A DNA stretch of 64,000 bases from Fasciola hepatica (GCA_948099385.1 CANUEZ040000024.1:27687001-27751000); one strand, 5' to 3'. Positions 45,429 to 56,535 are shown, counted from the first letter of the stretch. Notes: a model not told the origin generated them from the letters alone. Numbers and translations: made by a program.

Positions 45429-46969
45429 CTACCTTGACCCACCAATTTTCGTAACTTGCCTTTGTAGCTTCCTCCGCATCTTATTCATCTCCTTACGGTT
45501 CGAAAGCTGACGCTTTTGCTCCATTATACTCAACGACTCTTGCGAGATCCAGTGTCTTTGATGGACAACGGATCGAGGACGACAGGCGAAACCTTCTGCA
45601 AAGTGCATCGCCTGTTTGATATGAGCCCAATGCTCATCTACATCACCGTTCGTCGTAGATCCTAGCTCATGTGCTAACTTCTGCTCATAACGGGTGCGTA
45701 CTTCTGGGTGACACAAACGTTGCACGGCTAATCGGGTTTGCGGTTTGCGACGATGACCATGGAGCTGCAGCAATAATCGCATTAAAACTAATGCATAATC
45801 CAACTCTACGTACGTGGACCAGTAAGATCTACAGTTCTGAACAAAACTGCGCCACCGGTAGCTTACAGCGATATGATCAATTTGGCACAAAGTACTTGTA
45901 GAGTTAGAGCGCCATGTCGCTGTGCGACGCGAGCTGTGTCGGAAATTGGTGCTAGACAAGAACAATCGATTGTCTGCACAAAACTGGAGAAGCCTATCCC
46001 CGTTATCTGTACGCTCAGCGAGTAAAGCACAACTCCCACCTAAACAGGCTTCTGACACACTAAGTTTGTCAACTTGTGCATTGAAGTCACCAGCTAGCAC
46101 TACAATGTCAGAACCCTTAATGCTGCGAACGAGAGTGGAGAGGGCATCATAGAACTCATTTTTTTGCAAGTCTGAGCTGCAGTCCGTTGGGGCGTACGCT
46201 GAGATCACAAACAAATTGCGCTTAACACAACTATCCTTTCGAACGCCGACTGACCCTTGGAGTCTCACAGCACATAAACGACTGTGAACAGGAATCCAGT
46301 CTAAAAGGCAGCCTCAGCCTCATCAGTCAAGACAATTTCTACACCACGTTGATCCGCGGCTCGAGCTACTTCGTCTCCTGAGGTGCGCAGAATATACCTC
46401 GATGAGATACTAAAAGCAGTTAGCTGAATTACATTGCTCGAATCCTGGATACGCGTCTCGCTTAGGCAGCAGACATCAATCTCCAGAGAATCTATTGTGA
46501 GCGCTAGGCACGCCTGCTGACCGGCCTGCATGAGTGTACGCACGTTGAAGGAGCCGAGATTCAGAGGCTGACGAGGCTTCAGAAAATGTGAGTTACCAGA
46601 CAGAGGAGTATTCCCGAAACTATTTGACAGTGAATCGTTGCGAGCATCGACCGTGTTATCAGTGAGAGCATTATGGGTGGATAGATGGGGCAAAGAGGGA
46701 TGGTTAGGGACAGAAGACAAAGGTTGAATAAAAGAGAGGGAACTCTGAGCAGTAGCACACTTATCACTACCCACCCCGCTGGATGTAATGGGCAGCGCGG
46801 TCCTGATTATCCTGCGTGACGACCGATGCAGTATGGAATTCCTTCTATTCGTGCAGTTCATGGGAGATGTTGGACGGGTACTGCTATGGTGTCCAGCCAC
46901 AAAGCAGTACTTTTTAATTACTAATATTGCCAATCCAGCCAGTCTTTTCCATCTCCCCAAATTTCGCAA
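45429..46969 (-). pseudogene. Apurinic-type endonuclease of RTE copy 1, split by a frame change
   Basis: Nicks target DNA to prime reverse transcription in intact elements. The N-terminal half (46301-46969) holds GSFNVRTLMQAGQQ (Asn) and CCLSETRIQD (Glu). The frame closes with TAG at 46301, and the rest continues in the -1 frame (to 45429), with VISAYAPTD, LAGDFNAQV (Asp, Asn) and CQIDHIAVSYRW (Asp-His). Near the C-terminus the usual Asp-His pair appears as LDYALV. Copy 2 has exactly the same break, so it predates their spread. After the endonuclease comes a long linker (CRPRSVVHQRHWISQ and so on) leading to the RT fingers. Confidence 0.88.
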
Positions 46970-47454
46970 CCCACCACTAGTCTCGATCTATTTACGAGTT
47001 CGTAGTCAGTCAACGTCTTGGGGATTTGCATACCTCATTTTATGACATCGAAGACAAATCTACGAAGGTCTCACAAACTAACTGATATTAAACATATCCG
47101 TCATTTGTAACATCTGCTGAAACTAGAGTCGTGTGCTGTTGACAGCTGTCAGTGTGTATTGGAAACCTGAGCATTTGGTTGAATCGAGAATGGCGCAAAA
47201 AGCTGTTCGGGAAGATCATTGGTCGTCATTTACAAACAACTGTACGGGACGGGTGGCCGTACCGTTGGTGAGCACAGGGGGAACGTAAACAAAAGCGAGC
47301 ACGCAACAAGGCCTAGTAAAAGTCAACAGGTATGTAGCAGAACAAATAACGAACTTAGATTAGTGGCAACCTGGTTAACAAATCCAACGAGACAACGTCT
47401 GCTTATCAAGGTAACAAATGCATACCTCATCTGAACAATATGACAGTCAACTCG

Positions 47455-47665
47455 TAGTTCAGTTGTTTTTATTACACGCTTGCGCATGAGTGCACTAGAA
47501 GGGGTGTAAAACTCATAGCCACGAGGACACACTGTACTATTAGGGATAACCGGTAACCGAACACTGAAACTTGGAGTGGCAAAGAATCACATAAGGTCCC
47601 AAATGGTCAGGTGTGGTAACGATCCGGACGACAGTGGATTACTGTCTACCACCAAAGTCCAGAGC
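47455..47665 (-). repeat. SINE body, 5'-truncated (family of 29.2 kb)
   Basis: The reverse complement matches 29305-29485. It shares GGTGGTAGACAGTAA, CCACTGTCGTC, TTACCACACCTGACC, CTCCAAGT and AGTGCACTCA, and ends in an A-rich AATAAAAAC tail. The tRNA head is missing. Confidence 0.82.
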
Positions 47666-47819
47666 CTTACCATGCACTGGGTGCGGTGGCTTTGGTTGCT
47701 ATCTCTCAGAAGCAGATTTAATCGGAAATAATAAAACGAGAGCATGAAAAAAGTAATGAGAACTACAAATGGTATTATCATGTCGATAAAGAATGTTTCT
47801 GAATACAAGGGTGTCACTC

Positions 47820-48260
47820 GTCACGACACGTAGCTATATCCTTCAATTTATCTCATCATTAGGCGGGGGATAATTTGGACCCCATTCCTGTATAACCCAG
47901 TTCACTGATCAGGCTTTTGATAACTTTCATCCACTCCACGAACTGGTCACCCCTACTCCTCCTTCAGTACCCGCCTTCACAAACCTAGAGCGATGAGGAA
48001 CCCTATCCAGGGGTATGCGCAACATATGTCCCAACCACTTCAGCCTGGTGAGCTTGTGTTTCACCGAATGATTTGGTTCGTGTGCTTAACATTCTAAACC
48101 CAACATCAGTACTGCCGAGACGTAATCCCACCAAATTCGAACAATGCTACGAAGAGAATTATGTTTAAATACCGACAATCTTTGTATATTCTCTACCCGA
48201 AAGGTGTCTGTTCTGATTTGACAGTGAAGATGTAATGAACACAATCTCCACTAGGTCTGA
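47820..48260 (-). pseudogene. C-terminal fragment of an RTE-like element
   Basis: A minus-strand translation with frame changes gives RLGSTDVGFRML near 48090-48125, then HQAEVVGTYVAHTP, equivalent to RLRWLGHVLRM-type blocks. A closing stretch KLKDIATCRDE matches LKDMAANREQ of the RTE copies. No RT part is attached. It is old and non-functional. Confidence 0.6.
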
Positions 48261-48339
48261 AATCAACGCCATTCTCGCGCGATCACTGTTGGCGAGCGTC
48301 AGATAATCGATGGAGAATGATACCAACAAGCAGCTTAGG

Positions 48340-48520
48340 TTTTTTTATTTCATGCTCGTGCATTAGTGCAGTGGAAGGGTTAAATAACCCCATAGCCTCA
48401 AAGGCCCATTGCACTGAGGTAGGACCACCAATTCCCATATCAAACCGGGGAGCTTGGTCAACCACAATGCTGAGCCATTGTAGAGCTACCATAGACGGTG
48501 ACCGATACGGCATAGCTTAT
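48340..48520 (-). repeat. SINE body, 5'-truncated, more diverged
   Basis: The reverse complement shares CAGTGGGCCT-like, CTATGGGGT-like and CACTAATGCACGAGCATG blocks with the SINE family of 29.2 and 50.4 kb. It has no tRNA head. The two SINE bodies at 47.5 and 48.3 kb lie on either side of the RTE fragment. Confidence 0.65.
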
Positions 48521-48529
48521 CTCGCGGGG

Positions 48530-49355
48530 AACATCCGCCTCTGAAGGAACTAAACACATTTCAACACTCAGCACATCCGTTGTAGATTAAAGCCAGTTAA
48601 ACTAATCCTCGAAATGCTCAGTCAACGATTTAGACGACGCCCCTGAGTCTGAATCAGTGAACCGTTTGTCTCTTCGATCAGTTTGCTGACGCCTGCTTCT
48701 CGTGGGCTGGTATTTCTAATTAGATTTAAAAGTCTGCGGCTGTTGCCGATCACCACAGTCTATTCCATCGCTTTATTCGTGATAGTCCACCGCTGCTCAT
48801 GGTCACTTCTCACGTTTCGCATCAGCTGGTAACTATGTCATCGCCATTCCTCATACCTGGAATCCGGAGGAACCATTCTGCGAGCATCTGACAGTGCGAA
48901 TGGGAGTGCGGATATTCATCGTTTCCGGTTCTTATACCTTGGGCAGCGTTAGCAGTCTCAAACGGGGGCTCCCTGCGCTCTGTTCATTGTTTACTTGGGT
49001 CTTACGCATTTGACTGAATCGATGACCTGGTGGGTCATTGGCTGGAAAACAGACCGACGGTTATCATTTAGTAGTAGTTCCGAGGTACGGCTGGCTTTGG
49101 CGTTCGCTCGAAAACCGACGAGACATCGACAAAAACGAGCGCGAACAGGAGAGCAACCATTGTCCACAGACGTTTACCAAAAGCAACAACAATGTTTAAC
49201 TGGTTCGGAAACACTAGTTTGGAAGACCTACATCAATCAATTTCTAGATCGGACGAGGCGATATGGTCGAATGTCATGCCCAAGGTGCGTACTAATTCGA
49301 CCTGTTTTATGCTTCACTGCCCTTCATGTTCTTTTTTTATGCCTCGTCATATACA
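48530..49355. other. No supported gene
   Basis: The left part of a 173-codon plus frame (48995-49516) that runs into the dispersed repeat below. It has basic and Ser/Arg-rich composition and no domain. Confidence 0.4.
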
Positions 49356-49359
49356 TTTC

Positions 49360-49490
49360 ACATCCGTCTGATTTCAGGCTGTGTGCCAAACAAAACATAG
49401 TACAATCGCGGAGAAAGGGGTTGATGGAGTCCGATCCCACGATTTGTTTGCGGGCGCAATACTGCCAGGTTGCCCAAGCCAGAGCAAAGG
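49360..49490 (+). repeat. Dispersed repeat, copy 2
   Basis: Direct-orientation partner of 35745-35860, sharing ATCCGTCTGATTTCA, CAAACAAAACAT and GGCGCAATACTGCCA. The family is unknown. Confidence 0.65.
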
Positions 49491-49499
49491 GTTTTTTGG

Positions 49500-50390
49500 G
49501 GTCTACAGTTAACTAGTGTATTATGCTGAAGTAACTAAAAGCAAATTAAATGCCGAACTAATGGTCAAAAGACTAGGTTGTTCAAGTTAAAACAATAACT
49601 ACGCTAAAACAGAATCGGAGGATTACTGAACATCGAAATAGTGAGAAACTGAAAGTAGAAGAATCGGGTGTCTGACAAGTGAATACAAGAGCACAACAAT
49701 CTTATTCCGCTATCGCTGAAAACTGCGCTTAGAGGGCTTCAAGAAGTCCGAAAGACCTTGCGCAACGCAGCCAGGTCTTAGACGTTACGGACGGACCAGA
49801 GTTACTGGCGTCAGAAGTACTTCATATGACGTATTGCTTTGATTATTTTAGAGATTAGTTTCATTACTGAGAAGTAGAATCAAACAGCAGTTGACTCCAA
49901 CTGTCAAATAAACATCTTGTAAACCTTACATGTCATGAAAGGGTTGGGTTCTGCGATCGATTGGTATTTTTCCTTTGAGTCGTGAAGCGGAATCTTCCGC
50001 TTCATCAACAGCCTGTCGTAGCCATCTCCGATCGTGCGCAGTTTCGTTTTAAACTGCTTCTTGTGGCAAATTTACAACCCAACAAATCGGTCCCTGGGTC
50101 GACTAATCACCTGTCCATCAGTCATTAGGTTGATCCACAGTATTTCACTGATGACGCCGCTCTCCAACTGCTTAATCTTATCACTGCGCTCTTAACATCT
50201 TAAGAACAAATGCTCGCTTGACCACACAAACGTTAGGACTACCACATATCACAAAAACTAAATTCATCTTCCGTATTAGACCGAAGCGATTTTCCGAAAC
50301 TTCCTTCTCTCTGATTTGCTATCCCATCAGCTGTCCAGTTCAATTCGAATAACCATCAATCATTCATTACGCAGAGCGATTCTGGCTGCC
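49500..50390. other. No supported gene
   Basis: No open frame of 60 codons or more and no motif recognised. Confidence 0.5.
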
Positions 50391-50394
50391 ATGT

Positions 50395-50650
50395 TTTATC
50401 ACATGTTTGCGCATGAGTGCAGCGGAAGGGGCAAACCTCGTAGCCTTGAAGGCCCACTGAACTATCCCAGATGTCTAGCAAATTGACCCTGACACTTGCA
50501 TTGGAGAGTTACAACCGTCCAGACGTGGTACCGAGCCAAGCGACAGTGGATTGTTGTCTGCCAACAGTGACTAGCGGTGGCGGGATTCGAACCCGTGATC
50601 CCTGAGGTCGTAGGTCACCGCTTTAAAACACTCGACTACCACCGGTCATG
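50395..50650 (-). repeat. tRNA-derived SINE, full-length copy (minus)
   Basis: On the minus strand, an A-box region GGTAGTCGAGTG (50629-50641), a B box GGTTCGAATCC (50583-50593), then the same body and tail as the 29.2-kb copy, ending in GCGCAAACATGTGATAAAAC. The acceptor-like segments GGTGG and CCACC can pair. The head differs from the 29.2-kb head at several sites, so the two are not recent sisters. Confidence 0.8.
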
Positions 50651-50819
50651 ACATCTAGTCATATTTTTCGATGTCTTAAACCGCGGAGGTGAATCTCTTG
50701 AGACCCATAATGAGAAATTCAACACGCCCTAAATGATGAGGATAAATTCTTTGGGGCATCTTACAACAACAGAGCTGCACGCCACAGGTCACTAATATGG
50801 TGGTTAGTTGCGAATAAGG

Positions 50820-51010
50820 TGAGTCCAGACTCGCCGAATTAACGATCGTTTACGAGCAGCGGCAGTGGTGAGCTTCCCGATCTACAAGCGCTACCTTTTA
50901 AAATGCCACATATATCTGAGAAAAGCACTGCGACGTGGCGAATGTGGTTCGTCAATAATTATGACCATTGACCTATGTCGTGCTGCACATCCGGCAAGGT
51001 ATCTCAGAAG
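50820..51010 (+). repeat. 5' leader fragment of the RTE-like element
   Basis: Aligns with 37760-37910: GACGAGCGGCAGCAGTG versus ACGAGCAGCGGCAGTGG, and GTACCACATAAG versus ATGCCACATATA, followed by GCACTGCGACGTGG-type sequence. It is a short 5' fragment without coding blocks, so it is not a usual 5'-truncated copy. Confidence 0.55.
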
Positions 51011-51241
51011 GAGCGTGAGTAACTACTGGTCACTGCCCCGTTCCCAACATTCCTGTGGCCTTGGGGGTCATACTTTAGATGCATCCTAGGGCAGAAAGGT
51101 CCATTCTCGACTGGGCGGACGAATAGTACCACAGCCTACAACACACCCAAGTGACCTACATGGACACTATTCACTGCCTTTTAATACCTGCTTCACGAAC
51201 TCTTGGGAACATTCTCACACCGAATGTAACCCATTCTGCAT

Positions 51242-51682
51242 TTAGTCCGTTATACCCTTCCTCTTCCATTGATTCCTCCTGATCATCTGCACTGGCTGCA
51301 GTGCCTCAAGTAAAAGTCCAGACCTAATTTCTGTTACCCCTACTACGACTGATATTCGAAGAACACTAAACAACAAACTGCGGCCTATCCTCTTCTTTGT
51401 CCTCGATGCCCGTTTAAGTTGGATAATTGCGAACACTGATGCACACAGGGCAACAAGCGGGTTCAACCCGCCTCCGAAGGCCTCAATATGATCGAGGATG
51501 GGTGACTCAGCCTCCGAGATGATCGCTCGTCCTGAACGCCTCTCGAAATGCTCCCGAATAACCGTGTCTGTCACAGCTTCTGCCGAGGGAGACCCACTTA
51601 CTGCCTTCTCGTGGTGGTGTTCCCACCAAAGTGGGAGAACGAAAGCGAACGTCAGGCGCTCTCCACTAGGGTGGCTGCCCAA
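51242..51682 (-). CDS. Uncharacterised 146-codon ORF
   Basis: A minus-strand frame with an unusually protein-like run in the centre: TDTVIREHFERRSGRAII, then SEAESPILDHIEAFGGGLNP and a hydrophobic stretch VALCASVFAIIQL. It ends with a basic tail, QWKRKGITD. The 70-codon frame on the plus strand is poorer. I recognise no family; it could be ORF1 or linker from an unrecognised retroelement, or an exon. Neighbours are repeat fragments on both sides. Confidence 0.3.
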   Translation of the reverse strand: MGSHPSGERLTFAFVLPLWWEHHHEKAVSGSPSAEAVTDTVIREHFERRSGRAIISEAESPILDHIEAFGGGLNPLVALCASVFAIIQLKRASRTKKRIGRSLLFSVLRISVVVGVTEIRSGLLLEALQPVQMIRRNQWKRKGITD

Positions 51683-51699
51683 TAGTCAAAGGGAGATGG

Positions 51700-52070
51700 C
51701 TAAACCCTGATATCAAACTAACCGTGGGTGGCGTATGAATCGTACAAAATTGTGGTCATCGGCATCTGTGGCGGAGGTGTACTGGGCACCCAGGTTGTCT
51801 GGCCCCATCCGAAGGGCGTATGAACTGAGCTATCTGTCACCGGCTCCCAGCGTTACGAGATCCACATATAGTCCTACTGCTTTGTAGGTTAATCGTTCTG
51901 GTCAAAGACCCAGAACAGGGCCAAATAAATCAACCCCCTGATTCGGTCAAGGCAACCGGGTAGTCATCAACCCACACGCTTACTTGGAATGAAAATAACA
52001 ACGTGGAGGCTGAGCCATGACACGGCACTGTGTCTATCGAAGTGTTAGCTCAAAATCGTGCTCTCTCTCC
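51700..52070. other. No supported gene
   Basis: Unassigned sequence between the 146-codon ORF and the hammerhead-family repeat. It ends in a CT-rich run (52061-52075). Confidence 0.5.
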
Positions 52071-52075
52071 CTCCC

Positions 52076-52276
52076 TCTTCCGGGGAAATTTTGTCCACAC
52101 ATTTACATACTACTTGCTATCAATATGAACGCTTGCACATGCAGCCTCGTTGTTCGTTGGATTAGCAGTGACCCAGACACGAATAACTAACAGAAATCAC
52201 AGTCGTGATTCATTTGTGGACTCTCCAATGAAGACTATCCACTCACACTTCAGACGATCCAAATTAGATCCTAGTG

Positions 52277-52278
<2 letters not shown>
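52076..52278 (+). repeat. Partial copy of the hammerhead-bearing repeat
   Basis: Plus-strand copy of the unit on the minus strand at 43049-43360. It shares CTTCCGGGGAAATTTTGTCC, GCAGCCTCGTTGTTCGTTGG and GTGACCCAGACACGAATAA. It starts four bases after the predicted ribozyme cut of the family and stops at the AT tract before reaching its own ribozyme. It retains an 18-20 bp segment (CTATCAATATGAACGCTTG) after ACATACTACTTG that is missing from the first half of the 43-kb unit. Confidence 0.85.

Positions 52279-52355
<77 letters not shown>
52279..52355. repeat. (AT)n microsatellite, about 77 bp
   Basis: Longest AT run in the window, directly abutting the partial hammerhead-family repeat. Part of a 76-codon frame here is just the Tyr-Ile reading of this tract. 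Confidence 0.97.
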
Positions 52356-52358
<3 letters not shown>

Positions 52359-52359
52359 C

Positions 52360-52780
52360 CCGTACGCCCAACACCAATGAGCCGATGTGTTTTATCTAGC
52401 GAACTCGCATAGGTACCCCAACACTACCACCCGATTGAAACCCCCGTCCAACCACTTTGAAAGGTCTTATCTACATTGCTCTGGGGACCGTGAGGCTGAA
52501 GCATCTGGTCAGGCGGACATTGGTGTACCTAAGTGATAGAGCCGAGGCCGTGCTGTTGGGCTGGATCCCAACTGGTCGCCGACTATGCGCAGCTAGACCT
52601 GGAAATTCATATAAGGTGAGCGGTTCGATTTATTCAACCATCAAGCTCGCACTTGTGCTTTGGTTTTGGTTGTTATCTCGCAGCGTCGTCCAGACGACGA
52701 CAGAATGAATAGAAGGGGAGCCAAAAGCAAAGTAGTAAAATTAAATCACGAATACAGAAAGAGCCCGAATGCATCTATGC
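52360..52780. other. No supported gene
   Basis: An 83-codon plus frame (52457-52708) with no domain. It may include 3' UTR of the RTE fragment to the right. Confidence 0.4.
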
Positions 52781-52789
52781 CACTGGCCG

Positions 52790-53184
52790 TAACACTCAGC
52801 CATGTCACTTAATGTCTCCAACCATTAGGTAAGCGGGTCACGTGGACCCCAACCCGAGTCTACTGGTTAGGGTTTTCATACCTTTTCGCCATATCAGTGA
52901 CTGTCCACCTCAACCTATTTTCCAGCCACTAACTGCCTCGGAGAACAGCGTACACCGAGGAAGTCTGCCGGTGGACATGAGTAGCACGTTCCAGCCATCT
53001 TAACTTGTTGAGATTCAGTACTTGTTACAGTGTCTGACCACTGGTTCCAAACACCCGACGCCTAACCTCAGTACTGTTCATACGGTGTTCCCATCATTTC
53101 CGAGCAATACAATAGAGATCGATGCTCAAACACCGACAGACTTTGCTTATCTTCTACCCTTAACGGTCGCGTTTCTGAGTCGTA
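52790..53184 (-). pseudogene. C-terminal fragment of an SR2-like RTE
   Basis: The minus strand reads VVMVLYDSETRPLRVEDKQS (equivalent to VLLYGCETWSLHFEDIRR of the intact copies), then VFEHRSLLYC. After stops and frame changes come GWGPRDPLT and WLETLSDMA, matching GWGPKDPSTSWLETLKDMA. It is old and inactive. Confidence 0.8.
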
Positions 53185-53361
53185 TAAAACCATCACCACC
53201 ATCGCACAGCGTTGAACAGAAAGGCCAGCCCCAATGACTACTACCTTTCCCACCATATTGCGCGTAATAATAGGAATAGATATACAGGTTGGACACGGAG
53301 TGGATCTACCGATATGAGAAAAGGAAAAAACGTCCTACCAGCCAACACACGGAACACAGCC
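53185..53361 (-). repeat. 3' UTR of an older RTE element interrupted by copy 2
   Basis: Aligns to the RTE 3' UTR at 43740-43915, sharing CATCACCACCATCGCACAGC versus CATCGTAAAGCG and further colinear blocks to CCAACACACGGAACACAG. It ends exactly where the (CAT)n tail of copy 2 starts. Its own coding part is probably the fragment at 56536-57800, on the far side of copy 2. Confidence 0.7.
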
Positions 53362-56300
53362 CATCATCATCATCATCATCATCATCGTAAAGCGTTCAAC
53401 AGTAGGGCAAGCTCCACTGACCACTGCCTTTCTCACCATCTTGCACGCTGAATTAGAAAGTATGAATATACAAGATGGATAGGGAGTGGACCTACATGGG
53501 TGGGAAAAGGAAAGAATGCCCTAGTAGCCAACACACAGAATACACAGTCTAACTGTACAAAACCACATCGATCAGTCATTCTGATTTGATAGAAAGTGGC
53601 AAAACGATCGCCACTGCTCGCGGTTCGCAGCCATATCCTTCAGTGTCTCCAGCCAACTGGTAGACGGATCTTTTGGACCCCAACCACGAAGACGTGAAGC
53701 ACCTACTTTTCCTAAGTCTACTGTACATTTACTCATTCCTCGCTGCCACGTTATCTGTTGACCTCCACGTGGTCTCTTCCACTCCTTAGGAGGAACATAG
53801 AACAAAACGCAATACGGTAGACGTGTGTTTGCCATACGTAACCCGTGTCCCAACCAACGAAGTCTACTAAACCGGATACGCTGTGACAGAACGTTCTCCG
53901 AATTAGTACCCAATACTCGCTTTCTCACCTCACCGTTGCTTACTCGGCTATTCCACCCAATCCTAGCGATACCATGTAAACATCGATGGTCGAAAACCTC
54001 AAGACGACGAATATCTTCAAAATGCAGACTCCAAGTTTCGCAACCATACAACAAAACTGAACGCACTGCAGCACACTATACACGGCCTTTCAACTTCCGT
54101 GAAATACCAGATCGACGCCACAAGTGCTTCAGTCCAGCGTACGCCGCTCGAGCCTTGGATATACGCGTGCTCACCTCAACAACAGTGCTCCCATCCGTCG
54201 TCACGCTGCTGTTGAGGTAGATGAAGTGATCGACAACTGACAGCACCTCCCCATCGAGCATCAAGCTCGGAATTGTTGACGTCCAGTCTTGTAACATCAC
54301 CACTTCACACTATGAAGGTGCAAAGCGAATACCAAATGGGGCTACAGCACTTGAGAGTCTACCTAGTGCACGTTGAGCATGTTCCGTGGATTCGAACAAG
54401 CAGACAACGTCGTCTGTGTAATCTAGGTCACATAGCTTTCCACTATTTCCTAGTTCGACGCCTACATCCTGAAGATTTTGCAACGCACTCTCCATGACGA
54501 AGTTGAACAGGAATGGAGACAAAGGACATCCCTGTCGAACACCACTGGTCGTTTCGAACCGACCGGATAGTTCAGCATTGAGGATAACACTTTGGTGACT
54601 ATCGGGATTAAGCTAATCCCAAGATGATTGTTACAGTCATTGCGTATTCCCTCCTTGAAAATGGGAACAATCAATGACTCGCTCCATATTAACGGAATAT
54701 GTTCCTCCTTCCAAATGTCACGGAGCAAAGCGGTAAGTGATTTTATCAAAACATTTCCACCCAGTTCGAAAAGAACTGGGGGAAGTTCGTCGGGACCTGC
54801 CGCTTTCCCCCGCCTTAGTAATCGAATACATGACCCCATTTCTACTTCCGATGGGGGCCCAAGTGATACCACCCAAGGAGTCACAGTTGTTGACACAGAA
54901 GTAACTACACCAGAGTGCGGCCAGCTAAACTGTTCCTTGAAGTACTCGGCCCAACGGTCAAGCCTTTACTGTTTGTTATGGATGGGTTCTCCATTTCTAT
55001 CCCAAATCGTTCCACTGACCTGGATGCGCCGTCCACCGGTGTCACGAATAAGTTTGAACAGTCTTTGACTGTTACCTGAAGCAGCTGCTATTTCCATTTC
55101 TTCGGCTACCTTGACCCACCAATTTTCGTAACTTGCCTTTGTAGCTTCCTCCGCATCTTATTCATCTCCTTACGGTTCGAAAGCTGACGCTTTTGCTCCA
55201 TTATACTCAACGACTCTTGCGAGATCCAGTGTCTTTGATGGACAACGGATCGAGGACGACAGGCGAAACCTTCTGCAAAGTGCATCGCCTGTTTGATATG
55301 AGCCCAATGCTCATCTACATCACCGTTCGTCGTAGATCCTAGCTCATGTGCTAACTTCTGCTCATAACGGGTGCGTACTTCTGGGTGACACAAACGTTGC
55401 ACGGCTAATCGGGTTTGCGGTTTGCGACGATGACCATGGAGCTGCAGCAATAATCGCATTAAAACTAATGCATAATCCAACTCTACGTACGTGGACCAGT
55501 AAGATCTACAGTTCTGAACAAAACTGCGCCACCGGTAGCTTACAGCGATATGATCAATTTGGCACAAAGTACTTGTAGAGTTAGAGCGCCATGTCGCTGT
55601 GCGACGCGAGCTGTGTCGGAAATTGGTGCTAGACAAGAACAATCGATTGTCTGCACAAAACTGGAGAAGCCTATCCCCGTTATCTGTACGCTCAGCGAGT
55701 AAAGCACAACTCCCACCTAAACAGGCTTCTGACACACTAAGTTTGTCAACTTGTGCATTGAAGTCACCAGCTAGCACTACAATGTCAGAACCCTTAATGC
55801 TGCGAACGAGAGTGGAGAGGGCATCATAGAACTCATTTTTTTGCAAGTCTGAGCTGCAGTCCGTTGGGGCGTACGCTGAGATCACAAACAAATTGCGCTT
55901 AACACAACTATCCTTTCGAACGCCGACTGACCCTTGGAGTCTCACAGCACATAAACGACTGTGAACAGGAATCCAGTCTAAAAGGCAGCCTCAGCCTCAT
56001 CAGTCAAGACAATTTCTACACCACGTTGATCCGCGGCTCGAGCTACTTCGTCTCCTGAGGTGCGCAGAATATACCTCGATGAGATACTAAAAGCAGTTAG
56101 CTGAATTACATTGCTCGAATCCTGGATACGCGTCTCGCTTAGGCAGCAGACATCAATCTCCAGAGAATCTATTGTGAGCGCTAGGCACGCCTGCTGACCG
56201 GCCTGCATGAGTGTACGCACGTTGAAGGAGCCGAGATTCAGAGGCTGACGAGGCTTCAGAAAATGTGAGTTACCAGACAGAGGAGTATTCCCGAAACTAT

Positions 56301-56535
56301 TTGACAGTGAATCGTTGCGAGCATCGACCGTGTTATCAGTGAGAGCATTATGGGTGGATAGATGGGGCAAAGAGGGATGGTTAGGGACAGAAGACAAAGG
56401 TTGAATAAAAGAGAGGGAACTCTGAGCAGTAGCACACTTATCACTACCCACCCCGCTGGATGTAATGGGCAGCGCGGTCCTGATTATCCTGCGCGACGAT
56501 CGATGCAGTATGGAATTCTTTCTATTCGTGCAGTT
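53362..56535 (-). mobile_element. RTE-clade (SR2-like) retrotransposon, copy 2, nested
   Basis: Almost identical to copy 1 (43726-46855), with only scattered substitutions such as 53933 versus 44292. It has the same endonuclease frame change and the same RT core deletion, but a longer (CAT)n tail and 36 bp absent from copy 1. At its 5' end it stops near GTGCAGTTTATGGG, while copy 1 continues further, so copy 2 is 5'-truncated. It sits inside an older RTE. Confidence 0.9.
53572..54896 (-). pseudogene. RT remnant and C-terminal region, RTE copy 2
   Basis: Same organisation as 43931-45219: fingers with KAAGPDELPPVLFEL; then IRNDCNNHLGISLIPIVTKV, including the 36 bp missing in copy 1; then the jump over motif A to TTSGVRQGCPLSPFLFNFVM; YTDDVVCLF; and the C-terminal blocks ending NQND at 53572. 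It cannot encode an active RT. Confidence 0.88.

Larger units (their letters stand above)
43726..46990 (-). mobile_element. RTE-clade (SR2-like) non-LTR retrotransposon, copy 1, internally deleted
   Basis: Minus-strand element. The 3' end is at a (CAT)n tract, 43726-43744, which reads (ATG)n in the sense direction; simple-repeat 3' tails are usual for RTE elements. A 3' UTR of about 180 bp follows, then the ORF tail, RT remnant and endonuclease. It is nearly identical to copy 2 at 53362-56535. Both share a frame change inside the endonuclease and a large deletion in the RT. Copy 1 also lacks 36 bp near 44950 that copy 2 retains. It is probably a non-autonomous derivative mobilised by an intact relative. 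Confidence 0.9.

Noticed and set aside
52150..52380. 76-codon ORF with a long Tyr-Ile repeat
   Set aside because: The repeat is the translation of the (AT)n tract joined to a piece of the hammerhead-family repeat.
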